DNA of 64,000 nucleotides from JBOFIQ01 sp051654905 (GTDB taxonomy: Bacteria; Actinomycetota; Actinomycetes; Propionibacteriales; Propionibacteriaceae), in NCBI GenBank assembly GCA_051654905.1, contig JBOFYY010000111.1:186001-250000 (forward strand), read 5' to 3'. The notes beneath the pieces were generated by a model. That model was given only the letters and a program-made list of their open reading frames with translations, made no database searches and was not told the origin of the DNA. Each line of letters opens with the position of its first letter. Position 1 is the first letter of the stretch. Below, one piece after another: positions 9,979 through 18,982 of the stretch. Made by a program: the position numbers and the translations under genes.

Positions 9979-10503
9979 ATGGGGTTTTTTGATTTTTTTC
10001 GTAAGAGGCGACCCGAACCTGAACCTATTAAGGTTCCGTCGCCTCCTACTGAAGCCGATATTCTTGCCAGTTTAGCTAGAGTTGAGGCTTTAGTTTCTAG
10101 TGGTGTTCCGGCTGCGGTTACGTCACGAGTTCACCGTATTTCAAAAACAATTAGGGAAACTCTGCCGCGCCTCAATAACGATGGTTTACAGTCTCAGGAT
10201 TCGTACTATCTGATGACTACCGCAACTAATTATCTGCCAGAAGCCTTAGAAGCTTACTTACGACTTCCACGCGACTGGGCAGATTCTCGACCTATCGATC
10301 ACGGAAAATCTGCACTTCTTATCCTTGTCGACCAACTTGATCTTCTTGCGATAACGATGGAACGTATTCTTGATGCGATTAGTACCGCTGATGCGGCTGC
10401 CTTGATCGCCCATGGACGTTTCCTTCAAGATAAATTCGGGGCAGCAACACCAACAGCTCCACTTGTTATCGATAATCAGTCTGCTAACCCTCTCGATCTT
10501 TAA
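9979..10503 (+). CDS. Unrecognised helical protein of the telA operon
   Basis: A 174-residue protein that begins with an FFDFFRKRR segment (amphipathic, basic) followed by a Pro/Glu stretch and a mostly helical body ending in a Pro-containing tail. No signal peptide or clear membrane segment. It begins 2 nt after the telA stop, so translation is coupled. Many TelA proteins have a small partner gene of the XpaC type; this protein sits in that position, but I cannot confirm XpaC homology by eye. The basic N terminus could mediate membrane contact, which is inference. Confidence 0.75.
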   Translation: MGFFDFFRKRRPEPEPIKVPSPPTEADILASLARVEALVSSGVPAAVTSRVHRISKTIRETLPRLNNDGLQSQDSYYLMTTATNYLPEALEAYLRLPRDWADSRPIDHGKSALLILVDQLDLLAITMERILDAISTADAAALIAHGRFLQDKFGAATPTAPLVIDNQSANPLDL

Positions 10504-10517
10504 ATCTTTTAGGAGCT

Positions 10518-12191
10518 TTGATGAGCCCCCACAGTTTTGCTGCTGTCATATCTGCTCTTGTTGCTATTGCAACTAAATATGACCTTGATGCATCAGCCGC
10601 TCGTCAAGAAGGTATCTGTCTTGCAGCCGCAGTAGCAGAAGGTGCTCCGGGAGCTTTCGTAGACTGGGCAAAACAACTTGAGATAGCTGAAGCAACAGCC
10701 GAAACTTTCATGAAAGCAGCAAGCGATGGCAGACGTTATCGAACGTCTCCTACCCCACTAGCAATTGCAGCCCGCGATATCTCTCCCCAAGCAGCTATCG
10801 ACTACGGGCAAGCCCTTGCAGACATATGTGTTGCAGCCTGCGCATTAGGACAGCCGACGCCACAAGTAGCCGGTGCTGCAACTATGGCTGCTGCTGCTCA
10901 ATTATCAGGGTTAGCTCTTGAAGCACCTTTCGAGATGCCTTCTTTTCCAACACCTGTTATCGAGAAAGCAACTTCGCCAGAACCTCCTACAAACACTTCC
11001 CCAGTTCCGCCTATGCCAAATTTACCTAATGTTTTACAACGGGTAGTTGATCAATTACGCCAAGCAACTAGCAATATCTTGCCGACGCAGCATTCCCCAC
11101 TACCTAATCCAGCAGCGGCCGACCATAAGCATCCTTTTGATCTTTCTGATATAGATGCTCATGCTCCAGGAGCCTTTGATTTAACTGGAACTAATTCTTC
11201 ACAAATAACTTCGGCTACTTCAGATATCTCTTCAGCAATTACTGCTCCAGCTCCTGTTGCTAAACAGCAACCAGAACCGGCTGCAGCAGCACCCTCCCAA
11301 GAGACTGCTAAATCTGAGAAGACTGTCGAAGAGTTATTAGCTGAGTTAGATGAACTGGTAGGACTGGAGCGCGTTAAAAAAGAAATTCGGCGTCAATCAG
11401 CTATTTTGCGAGTCGAAGGGCTGCGGCGCAAGGAAGGGCTAGAGTCGCCTACTTTGACTCGCCACCTTATTTTTGCTGGTAATCCTGGTACTGGAAAGAC
11501 CACAGTTGCTCGACTAGTTGCCGGTATTTACCGAGCCCTTGGGCTGCTAAGCAAAGGTCAGCTCGTCGAAGTAGACCGTTCAGAACTAGTTGCCGGCTAC
11601 TTAGGGCAAACCGCTATCAAAACTGCTGAAGTAGTGGCTAAAGCTGTTGGCGGAGTGCTTTTCATCGACGAGGCTTATGCTCTAAATGGTGACCAATACG
11701 GCGAAGAAGCTATCAATACGCTGGTTAAGGAGATGGAAGATAATCGTCATGATTTGGTTGTTATCGTAGCCGGGTATCCCGCTCCAATGGCAGAGTTTAT
11801 TGATAATAATCCTGGGCTATCTTCACGTTTTGGCACAACAATTACTTTCGAGAATTATTCCGACGATGAACTGTGTCAGATTCTTCACCGCTTAGCTAGC
11901 GCCAGCGACTACGATTTAGATGACGGTATCGATGATCTGTTCCGTAAAATTTTAGCTAACCAAATTCGGGATGAATCTTTTGGCAATGGTCGTTTTGTTC
12001 GCAATACTTTGGAAGCTGCTATCGGTCGCCATGCATGGCGACTGCGTAATATAGCGGAGCCAACGTTGCCTCAATTGCGTACTTTGCTTCCTATTGATTT
12101 CAATGACGATATTTCGTCAGAAGCTACTACTTCGGAAGTAATCTCACGAACTACTTCAGAAAAGGATAAAGATAGTCATGCCATATCCTGA
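10518..12191 (+). CDS. AAA+ ATPase, CbbX/SpoVK/EccA-like
   Basis: A 557-residue protein. Residues 1-150 form an Ala-rich helical domain, about 150-270 a Pro/Ser/Thr/Ala linker of low complexity, and 275-540 one CbbX-type AAA+ module. Walker A GNPGTGKTT is near residue 321, Walker B GVLFIDEAYAL near 379, and the arginine-finger region NPGLSSRFG near 432. Relatives remodel protein complexes (Rubisco activase CbbX, type VII secretion EccA). AGGAG at 10510-10514 supports the ATG at 10518. No Esx, EccB or EccC gene is nearby, so its client is more likely another product of this operon; that is inference. Confidence 0.88.
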   Translation: MMSPHSFAAVISALVAIATKYDLDASAARQEGICLAAAVAEGAPGAFVDWAKQLEIAEATAETFMKAASDGRRYRTSPTPLAIAARDISPQAAIDYGQALADICVAACALGQPTPQVAGAATMAAAAQLSGLALEAPFEMPSFPTPVIEKATSPEPPTNTSPVPPMPNLPNVLQRVVDQLRQATSNILPTQHSPLPNPAAADHKHPFDLSDIDAHAPGAFDLTGTNSSQITSATSDISSAITAPAPVAKQQPEPAAAAPSQETAKSEKTVEELLAELDELVGLERVKKEIRRQSAILRVEGLRRKEGLESPTLTRHLIFAGNPGTGKTTVARLVAGIYRALGLLSKGQLVEVDRSELVAGYLGQTAIKTAEVVAKAVGGVLFIDEAYALNGDQYGEEAINTLVKEMEDNRHDLVVIVAGYPAPMAEFIDNNPGLSSRFGTTITFENYSDDELCQILHRLASASDYDLDDGIDDLFRKILANQIRDESFGNGRFVRNTLEAAIGRHAWRLRNIAEPTLPQLRTLLPIDFNDDISSEATTSEVISRTTSEKDKDSHAIS

Positions 12192-13395
12192 ACCTTCAGA
12201 GCTAGCAGTTAAGAAAATCCCTACGTCCGAACTTCCAGTTCATACTATTTTCTCAACACCGAGTCTGCTAAGAAGACTTCGTCAGATATCACTTATTGTG
12301 CTAGTAATATCTTTCGCATTTAATGGCTATACTGCCTTTCGCGTTCATGAAAATAATGCCCATCGTGCAGCGATTAGTCAACAGCTCCAGCAGCTTTACG
12401 CAGCAGATGTTGATTTACATAAGGCTTACACTGCTGCAGCTATATCAGCAATTTCTCATACTGACACAACAACTATAGATAGCCTTATTTCTCAAGCAAC
12501 TTCACACTCAGTATCGGCAGCTACTTTAGACTCACCTACCCCAATAAAAGATGATGTGAATCAGCTTTTAGACGCAATCAGCAAATACCACGTACTACTA
12601 AGCAGGGGAAATGATGAAACTTCCGCTAACAAATCGTTAACCGAAGCAGCTTCAACCCTTAATAATGAAATATCTCCAATAATAGAGCGCCTCACCCAAA
12701 GCAATCAAGAATTTCTGGCAACTAATAATAATTACAAAAATCATTGGGGCTGGACAGTATTTTTAATTGCTACACTTATAATTACTAGCCTATTCATGGC
12801 TAGCCGTAGCCATCGCGCCTTTAATATCTTTATTATAGTTGCCATTGCAATGATTACAGTCGCAACTATGTTACTAACTAGAGCTAATTCTGATGCCACA
12901 AAAGAGGGTCAGATGCTAACCTTCAGTGAACTTACTTCCATTAGACAGCTAACCGAATTTCAAGTATCCACTCAGCAAGCTCGTAGCGCAGAACTAACTA
13001 TTTTTCTTCCTGATGCCACACTAAGCGACAATGGCACTAAGGCAACAGCTGCATTCGATACTCTCGATGTCTCATTTCATGATCAGATATCACCTTCTTT
13101 TACCGCTTGGCAAGAAAATCACAATCGCATACTTTCAACAGCGAAGACCTCACGCACACAAGCTCTAGCGCTAGCTACCAGTAGTGATAGTTCTAGCTCT
13201 GCCGCCTCATTCGAGGATTATAGTTCCGCCGCCCAAGAATATAGCAATTCACTAGCTGCTTCTACTACAGAAAAATTCGATGGATTCGCTAATAGAATAG
13301 CCATAGTTTCCATAATTTTTACGCTATTTATGATCATTGCTGGCATTAGCATAATTTATGGTTTCAATCAACGCCTAAAGGAATATTTAGGATGA
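12178..13395 (+). CDS. Four-TM membrane sensor, GlnX-like
   Basis: A 405-residue protein with four predicted membrane helices at about residues 38-58, 190-208, 213-231 and 372-394. These enclose two extracytoplasmic helical domains (about 60-188 and 232-370) rich in Ser, Thr, Asn and Gln. This topology matches GlnX, the membrane component next to pknG in mycobacteria and corynebacteria that relays amino-acid sensing by the lipoprotein GlnH. No GlnH gene is present here, so sensing may be direct or use a binding protein encoded elsewhere. It overlaps the AAA+ gene by 14 bp. Family assignment rests on topology and context more than on sequence motifs. Confidence 0.72.
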   Translation: MPYPEPSELAVKKIPTSELPVHTIFSTPSLLRRLRQISLIVLVISFAFNGYTAFRVHENNAHRAAISQQLQQLYAADVDLHKAYTAAAISAISHTDTTTIDSLISQATSHSVSAATLDSPTPIKDDVNQLLDAISKYHVLLSRGNDETSANKSLTEAASTLNNEISPIIERLTQSNQEFLATNNNYKNHWGWTVFLIATLIITSLFMASRSHRAFNIFIIVAIAMITVATMLLTRANSDATKEGQMLTFSELTSIRQLTEFQVSTQQARSAELTIFLPDATLSDNGTKATAAFDTLDVSFHDQISPSFTAWQENHNRILSTAKTSRTQALALATSSDSSSSAASFEDYSSAAQEYSNSLAASTTEKFDGFANRIAIVSIIFTLFMIIAGISIIYGFNQRLKEYLG

Positions 13396-14372
13396 AAGCG
13401 CCTTATGCCCCCGGTGGTATTCAGCAACCGCCGACATCCCCTTTGCTACTTACTTATCTAAGCCAGCTGGAAAATTGGTTAACTGAACGACGCTCTCAGT
13501 TAGACACAATAGATGGTGTTATTAAAACTACCCCTGCACCTACCCCCCAAATCTCAGGCCCCAATCCTCAGTTATTACTAAACGATTTAATGCTAGCAAT
13601 GAGTTTATGGCAAGCAATAACTCAGCGCCACAATGAGATTATTCCTATTTGGAATTATGGCCGAGTAGGCGCTGTCGAATGTGAAAAAATTTCTGTTCTT
13701 ATTTGGGGACGTCTCAGTAATAACGCCTATAATAGTGACCTTGATCCAGCTCTGGCAGGCATGAACTTTTCGCTTCCAGAAGCTTGCCGACTTCTCGACG
13801 CACTGAGCGATCAACTTACTAGTGCAGTTGGGCTAAATGGTAATAGTGAAAACTTTGCTAAGCGAATATCTGTTCTTAAAGCTGGCATGGAACGAATACG
13901 CGATCAACTATTGTTAGCGCCGGCTGCCGAAGCGCCGGAAGCTACTAAGAAAATGGCTGCGCTGGAGCAACGCTTGATACTCCTACAGGAAAAATTACGA
14001 CGCGGTGGCGATATTGCAGGATTTATAGAGCCACTGGAAACTGATGCCGCACTTTTCGAGCGTGATTTGATTGTCAAAAGTGCTCAGCATCGTGAACACG
14101 AACAGCTAATCACCCGAGTAAAACAACTTTTCACTGAAACTATCCAACGTTCACAAGCAGCTAACCAATTAGTTGAGCACGTCGTAGCCACTGTTGCTAA
14201 ACCTCCTTGCTACGCAGTTCCCGATCCTAAACTATTAGGAGATATTCCTAACGATCTTTCCGACCTTAAACTTTTTGAAGAAAAGTTATCTCAGGTCAAT
14301 AAAGCTCTCACTGTTGTTGAAAATGCCTATCAAGAAGCTCTCGCTACCAATACGCCGCTGGAGATAACATGA
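13392..14372 (+). CDS. Unrecognised helical protein between GlnX-like sensor and PknG
   Basis: A 326-residue, mostly alpha-helical cytoplasmic-looking protein with no signal peptide, zinc motif or catalytic signature that I recognise. A Pro-rich N terminus (first 20 residues) precedes helical and possible coiled-coil stretches around 190-260. It overlaps both neighbours by 4 bp, which places it firmly in the operon between the sensor and the kinase. It could be a scaffold or adaptor of the signalling complex, but this is only context-based. Confidence 0.75.
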   Translation: MKAPYAPGGIQQPPTSPLLLTYLSQLENWLTERRSQLDTIDGVIKTTPAPTPQISGPNPQLLLNDLMLAMSLWQAITQRHNEIIPIWNYGRVGAVECEKISVLIWGRLSNNAYNSDLDPALAGMNFSLPEACRLLDALSDQLTSAVGLNGNSENFAKRISVLKAGMERIRDQLLLAPAAEAPEATKKMAALEQRLILLQEKLRRGGDIAGFIEPLETDAALFERDLIVKSAQHREHEQLITRVKQLFTETIQRSQAANQLVEHVVATVAKPPCYAVPDPKLLGDIPNDLSDLKLFEEKLSQVNKALTVVENAYQEALATNTPLEIT

Positions 14373-16720
14373 CATGCACTACTGCTAATTGCTCTGGAAC
14401 TATCATCGATGGTTATTGCAATATTTGTGGCATGCCTCCAGGCGCCAACACTACTTCTAATCAGATAGCTAAACCTGCTGTTAACCAATCTGAAGTAGTA
14501 GTTACTAACAAACAAAAACCGCGTTGTCTGCAACCACAGTGCGTCGGCACTATTATCGATGGTTATTGTGATACTTGCGGAGCACCAATAGGAGCACCTC
14601 CACTACGAAAAGCAGATCCTGCTGTTACAGCAGCAGCGTCAGATAAAGTCATCGCACCTAATGCTGGATTGTCCTCACAAACAATTGGAGTTCTAGCCTT
14701 AGGATCTGCCCGCCTTAGTCAAGATACAACTCGTCGCTATGTGGCTGGACCTGCTCGTATCAAAGCTTCTCATTTGGGGCAAGGACTGACCATAGTTCCA
14801 TCTGCTCCAGTAGTAGCACCAGAATCATGCCTAATGGAAACTCCTTGTATCCCTGAAGATAAAAGGATTTGCCCTAGCTGCAATAAGCAAGTTGGACAAT
14901 CAAATACTGCCTCACAAGGACGTCTCTCTGGGTTTTGTCCGCACTGCCAGGCTCGCTATGATTTTTCAGCAAAATTATCTCCCGGTGATCTAGTTGCTGG
15001 GCAATACGAAGTTGCGGGCGCTCTTGCCCATGGCGGTATGGGCTGGATCTATCTCGCTAAAGATCGCAATGTTTCCAACCGATGGGTTGTGTTAAAAGGC
15101 ATTCTTAACTCTGAAGATAAAGATCTGGTAGCAGCAGCTATTGCCGAACAACGGTTTTTAGCGCAAGTTCAGCATCCGCTTATCGTAGAGATCTATAATT
15201 TCGTCACCTTTGAAGGTGCTGGATATATCGTGATGGAATATGTAGGTGGCCGTTCACTTAAAGAATTGCTACGACAATATTTAGAGCAAGGCACTACGCT
15301 CCCTGTTGAACAAGCAATCGCATTTATTCTAGAGGTGCTACCCGCATTCAGTTATCTTCACGATAATGGCTTACTTTACTGTGATTTCAAGCCCGACAAT
15401 GTAATCCAAGTTGGTGATGCCATAAAGCTAATCGATCTAGGAGGCGTTCGCCGGATCGGTGATAATGATTCAGCTATCTATGGCACAGTTGGATATCAAG
15501 CTCCCGAAATAGCAACTCAGGGACCTTCTATAGCATCAGATATTTTCACGCTCGGACGCACTCTTTTGATGTTGTGTACAGATCTAAAGGGCTACCAGAG
15601 TACTTATCAATACACGCTTCCAACACCAGATGAAGTTCCACTATTAGCTCAACATGATTCGTTATACCGCTTGCTACTGACTTGCTGCGCCCCTGATCCC
15701 AATGATCGTTTTACTTCTGCTGAAGAACTTCGTATTCAATTATTAGGGGTCTTACGTGAAGTCGTAGGAACTAATAGCGGTAAGTTAGCCACCGTTTCAT
15801 GGGGATCATTACTTTTCTCTGATCCTAAATACTCCGATAGCGATATTTCATGGGATCAGCTACCTCGTCTTTCTCCTGACCTTACTGATCCACAATATGC
15901 TTTTGTGCAGGGAATCAATGTGCCCGATCCCCGACAACGCCTAGCAGCGCTTAGCCATGCCAGTATGGAATCTCCAGAAGTTCTTATAGCGCGTGCTTAC
16001 GCAGCATTAGAAATCAACGATGAAGCTACCGTCGTTAAAGTCGTACAACAAATGTTGAATCTTGATCCATGGGAATGGCGAGCATTATGGATAACTGGAT
16101 TAGCAGCATTAATTCGTAAAGATAGCGTTGAAGCAAAACAAGCATTTAATGCTGTTTACGGGCGTATACCTGGCGAATTAGCGCCACAGTTTGCATTAGC
16201 AGTTGCTTGTCAGCTAAGTGGCGATAATTCTTTATCGGAGCGTTTCTACAATGCCTGTGCCGCAACTGACGCTAGCTACCTAACTCCAGCAGCTTTCGCG
16301 CTAACTAGGATGCGAGTTCCCTATCAGAATCTTCCAGAAATTATAGAAACATTAGATACTGTTCCGACGACCTCACCTGGATATGTCAGTTCACGTCGGC
16401 TTCGTGTCTATTACTTAGTAAAGTTCGGAAGAAAACTATCTGATCTAATCGCTGCAGATGAATCTTTAGCTAGTGCCCAGTTTGCTCCTGATATCACCGA
16501 ACGCTACCGAGTAAATATTCTTAGTAGCGTACTTAAAGAAGTTTTAACTAACGGAGAAAAACCAAATCAGACCATAGCTGGAGTTCCAATACAAGTAAAG
16601 CCACTCCAAAAGTATTTATTTAATGCTTACCGCAGACTAGCCGAAAATACTTTAGACAAGAACGAGCGTATCAATTTTATTGAAGCAGCTAATCACTACC
16701 GTCAATGGAGCTTGTTATGA
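14369..16720 (+). CDS. pknG: PknG-type serine/threonine protein kinase with extra zinc ribbons
   Basis: A 783-residue PknG orthologue or close paralogue. Two similar short ribbons occur at residues 3-22 and 50-70 (each CxxxxCxGTIIDGYCxxCG). A rubredoxin-like module follows (CPSC near 169, CPHC near 191), then the kinase domain (about 205-460): glycine loop AHGGMGWIY, lysine in VVLKG, MEYVGG hinge, YCDFKPDN catalytic loop and DLGG metal motif. The loop is non-RD, as in PknG. A helical TPR-like C-terminal part (about 500-783) matches PknG architecture. In relatives PknG controls the 2-oxoglutarate node through GarA/OdhI. The two extra N-terminal ribbons are not in the mycobacterial protein as I know it. 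Confidence 0.95.
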   Translation: MTCTTANCSGTIIDGYCNICGMPPGANTTSNQIAKPAVNQSEVVVTNKQKPRCLQPQCVGTIIDGYCDTCGAPIGAPPLRKADPAVTAAASDKVIAPNAGLSSQTIGVLALGSARLSQDTTRRYVAGPARIKASHLGQGLTIVPSAPVVAPESCLMETPCIPEDKRICPSCNKQVGQSNTASQGRLSGFCPHCQARYDFSAKLSPGDLVAGQYEVAGALAHGGMGWIYLAKDRNVSNRWVVLKGILNSEDKDLVAAAIAEQRFLAQVQHPLIVEIYNFVTFEGAGYIVMEYVGGRSLKELLRQYLEQGTTLPVEQAIAFILEVLPAFSYLHDNGLLYCDFKPDNVIQVGDAIKLIDLGGVRRIGDNDSAIYGTVGYQAPEIATQGPSIASDIFTLGRTLLMLCTDLKGYQSTYQYTLPTPDEVPLLAQHDSLYRLLLTCCAPDPNDRFTSAEELRIQLLGVLREVVGTNSGKLATVSWGSLLFSDPKYSDSDISWDQLPRLSPDLTDPQYAFVQGINVPDPRQRLAALSHASMESPEVLIARAYAALEINDEATVVKVVQQMLNLDPWEWRALWITGLAALIRKDSVEAKQAFNAVYGRIPGELAPQFALAVACQLSGDNSLSERFYNACAATDASYLTPAAFALTRMRVPYQNLPEIIETLDTVPTTSPGYVSSRRLRVYYLVKFGRKLSDLIAADESLASAQFAPDITERYRVNILSSVLKEVLTNGEKPNQTIAGVPIQVKPLQKYLFNAYRRLAENTLDKNERINFIEAANHYRQWSLL

Positions 16721-17640
16721 CCACAACCCCAGCCGAGAGCCTATCGACTAGTTGTTTTTCTTGTGGCAGCGTTATTGCCCCAGACGGTTATTGCACCGGT
16801 TGCGGTATTAAGGCTAAATCAGCTCGTGACCACTGGTCTGAATCACCAGCTTCTTGGGTAGGTGGTTGCTGTGACAGAGGCATCAAGCATCGTCGTAATG
16901 AAGATGCTATGGCATTATCTACAGCCGACACTTCTAGAAGATTCGCTGTTCTTGTAGTTTGTGATGGAGTTAGTTCTACAGCAGATTCTGATATTGCAGC
17001 ATTGGCTGCAGCTCGTCGCGCTAAAGATGTTTTAGGCCAAATACCTGATACTGATTTGTCAGCAGATATGACGGCACAAGCAGCTGCTGTTAATACTGCT
17101 TTCTTGACAGCAGCCGAGCAAGCAAATCAAGCAATTATTGCTGCCACTGATACCAATAATAATGCTTCATGTACTTTTGTTGCTGCCGTCATCAGCGACG
17201 ACCGGCTCTACTACAGCAATATAGGTGATTCTCGAGTTTATTGGATATCTGATGATCCTACCCAATCACTGCTGCTGACAGTCGATGATTCTATTGCCCA
17301 AGATCGTATTAGTTTGGGGGAAAATAGAGAGGTCGCCGAAACTGGACCTAACTCTCACACCATTACTAAGTGGCTAGGACGCGATGCGTTAGACATTACC
17401 CCTAAAACTGGATTATTACAGCTTCCTGGATCGGGATGGGTATTAGTGTGTTCTGATGGGCTCTGGAATTACTGTTCTGATCCAGTAGAGCTAGCAGAAT
17501 TGCTTCATGACAAGCTAACAGTCGTGCCGACTAAAACTCCCACGCTACTAGCTGAAGAACTCTGCAGATGGGCATGCGAACAAGGTGGGCGTGACAATAT
17601 AACTATCGCGTTGGCTCGTATCGACAATATTTACCGTTAG
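16717..17640 (+). CDS. PP2C-family protein phosphatase with N-terminal zinc ribbon
   Basis: A 307-residue Mg/Mn-dependent Ser/Thr phosphatase, the likely antagonist of the upstream kinase. An N-terminal ribbon (CFSCG near residue 13, CTGCG near 28) resembles the ribbons of the kinase. PP2C motifs follow in order: RRNEDAMAL, VVCDGVSS, YSNIGDSRVYW, LVCSDGLWNY and GGRDNITIAL, so the metal-binding aspartates are present. I chose the ATG at 16717 because it forms an ATGA overlap with the kinase stop; an in-frame ATG 12 nt earlier is less likely. Kinase-phosphatase pairing is seen directly; shared substrates are inference. Confidence 0.93.
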   Translation: MTTTPAESLSTSCFSCGSVIAPDGYCTGCGIKAKSARDHWSESPASWVGGCCDRGIKHRRNEDAMALSTADTSRRFAVLVVCDGVSSTADSDIAALAAARRAKDVLGQIPDTDLSADMTAQAAAVNTAFLTAAEQANQAIIAATDTNNNASCTFVAAVISDDRLYYSNIGDSRVYWISDDPTQSLLLTVDDSIAQDRISLGENREVAETGPNSHTITKWLGRDALDITPKTGLLQLPGSGWVLVCSDGLWNYCSDPVELAELLHDKLTVVPTKTPTLLAEELCRWACEQGGRDNITIALARIDNIYR

Positions 17641-17698
17641 CCGACTCGCTGATAAGACTATCCATAACAATGAACTCATAGTAGGAGAAAATAGGTTT

Positions 17699-18982
17699 AT
17701 GGCTCAGTTCACCACAACCGTTTATCAAAACGAGTTCCTTCCTGATGGCGGAACCGATGTTTCTGCCATTATTACGATTGCTTGCGATAGCGCTGGAAAA
17801 GCTGGGCAAACTGGAGCCGGTGAAGCTGGCGAAATTATCATGGTTGACACATCTGGTTCCATGAGCCAAGCGAATATGGAACTAGCTAAGCAAGCAGCAA
17901 TGGCAGCCGTGGATCAACTTACTGACGGAACTTGGTTTGCTTTAGTTGCTGGAAATCATCGCGCTTACTTGGCATATCCTATGGTGCAGTCAGGCGCAGG
18001 AATGGTTAAAGCTAACGACGCTACTAGAGCAGCAGCAAAAGAAGCTATTGCATGGTTTAGAGCCGATGGCGGTACTGCTATTGGCGAATGGCTCAACTTA
18101 ACTAGAGCTCTTTTTAATTCAGTACCAGGACTTACTCAAAAACATGCCATCTTACTGACTGATGGCGAAAATAATAACGAAACTCCAGCGCAATTAGATA
18201 AAGCTATTTACCAATGCATTGGACAGTTTCAGTGTGATTGCCGAGGCATCGGCAGCGAATGGAAAGTTTATGAGCTACGAAAAATTGCGACTGCCCTAAT
18301 CGGAACAGTAGATCTTGTTCCCGATCCACAGCAGCTCAGTTCAGTTTTCGCTAGTCTGATGCGAACTTCAATGGGGCGTGGTGTTGCTGAAGCTCAACTA
18401 AGACTTTGGGTTCCCCAAGGTGCCCAGATTCTCTTTGTTAGACAAGTATCACCCCAGCTAGAAGATTTCACTGCTCGTGGCAGCGCCATCAACCCATTGA
18501 CCATGTCGTATCCGACCGGATCATGGGGAAATGAGCAGCGTGACTATCACATTGCAGTGCGTCTACCAGCTAAAGCCATCGGGCAAGAGCAGCTTGCCGC
18601 CAGAGTCCAAATTACTTTAGGTCAAGAGATTGTTACTCAAGGATTAGTTAAGGCAATGTGGTCTGCTGATCATGAGCTAACAACAAGTATTGACTCTCGA
18701 GTAGCTCACTACACCGGTCAAACCGAATTAGCTACCGCTATTCAAGAAGGCTTAGCTGCTAAGAAAGCTGGCGATGAAGCTACCGCAACTACTCGCTTAG
18801 GACGTGCAGTTCAGATTGCAGCTGCCAGCGGTAATGTGGAAGCAACAACCCGACTACGTAAAGTTGTTGATGTGACCGATGAAGGAACTGGAACAGTCCG
18901 TTTGAAGCGCAGTGTTGATAAAGTCGATGAAATAGCGCTCGATACTGCTTCTATTAAAACTACTCGAATCCGAGAATCATAA
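17699..18982 (+). CDS. VWA-domain protein with intact MIDAS (TerY-like)
   Basis: A 427-residue cytoplasmic von Willebrand factor A protein. The complete metal-ion-dependent adhesion site is visible: DTSGSMS near residue 50, the GGTAIG threonine near 128 and LLTDGENNN near 152. A beta-rich middle part (about 225-330) and a helical C-terminal tail with Lys/Arg-rich repeats follow. AGGAG at 17683-17687 supports the start. VWA proteins of the TerY group occur with a PP2C and a zinc-ribbon kinase in stress-response loci (the TerY-P triad), the same trio seen here. The VWA domain probably binds a partner in a phosphorylation- or metal-dependent way. Confidence 0.9.
   Translation: MAQFTTTVYQNEFLPDGGTDVSAIITIACDSAGKAGQTGAGEAGEIIMVDTSGSMSQANMELAKQAAMAAVDQLTDGTWFALVAGNHRAYLAYPMVQSGAGMVKANDATRAAAKEAIAWFRADGGTAIGEWLNLTRALFNSVPGLTQKHAILLTDGENNNETPAQLDKAIYQCIGQFQCDCRGIGSEWKVYELRKIATALIGTVDLVPDPQQLSSVFASLMRTSMGRGVAEAQLRLWVPQGAQILFVRQVSPQLEDFTARGSAINPLTMSYPTGSWGNEQRDYHIAVRLPAKAIGQEQLAARVQITLGQEIVTQGLVKAMWSADHELTTSIDSRVAHYTGQTELATAIQEGLAAKKAGDEATATTRLGRAVQIAAASGNVEATTRLRKVVDVTDEGTGTVRLKRSVDKVDEIALDTASIKTTRIRES

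Noticed and set aside
10518..12191. EccA of a type VII secretion system
   Set aside because: No EccB, EccC, EccD or Esx genes are nearby and the N-terminal domain does not look like TPR repeats.
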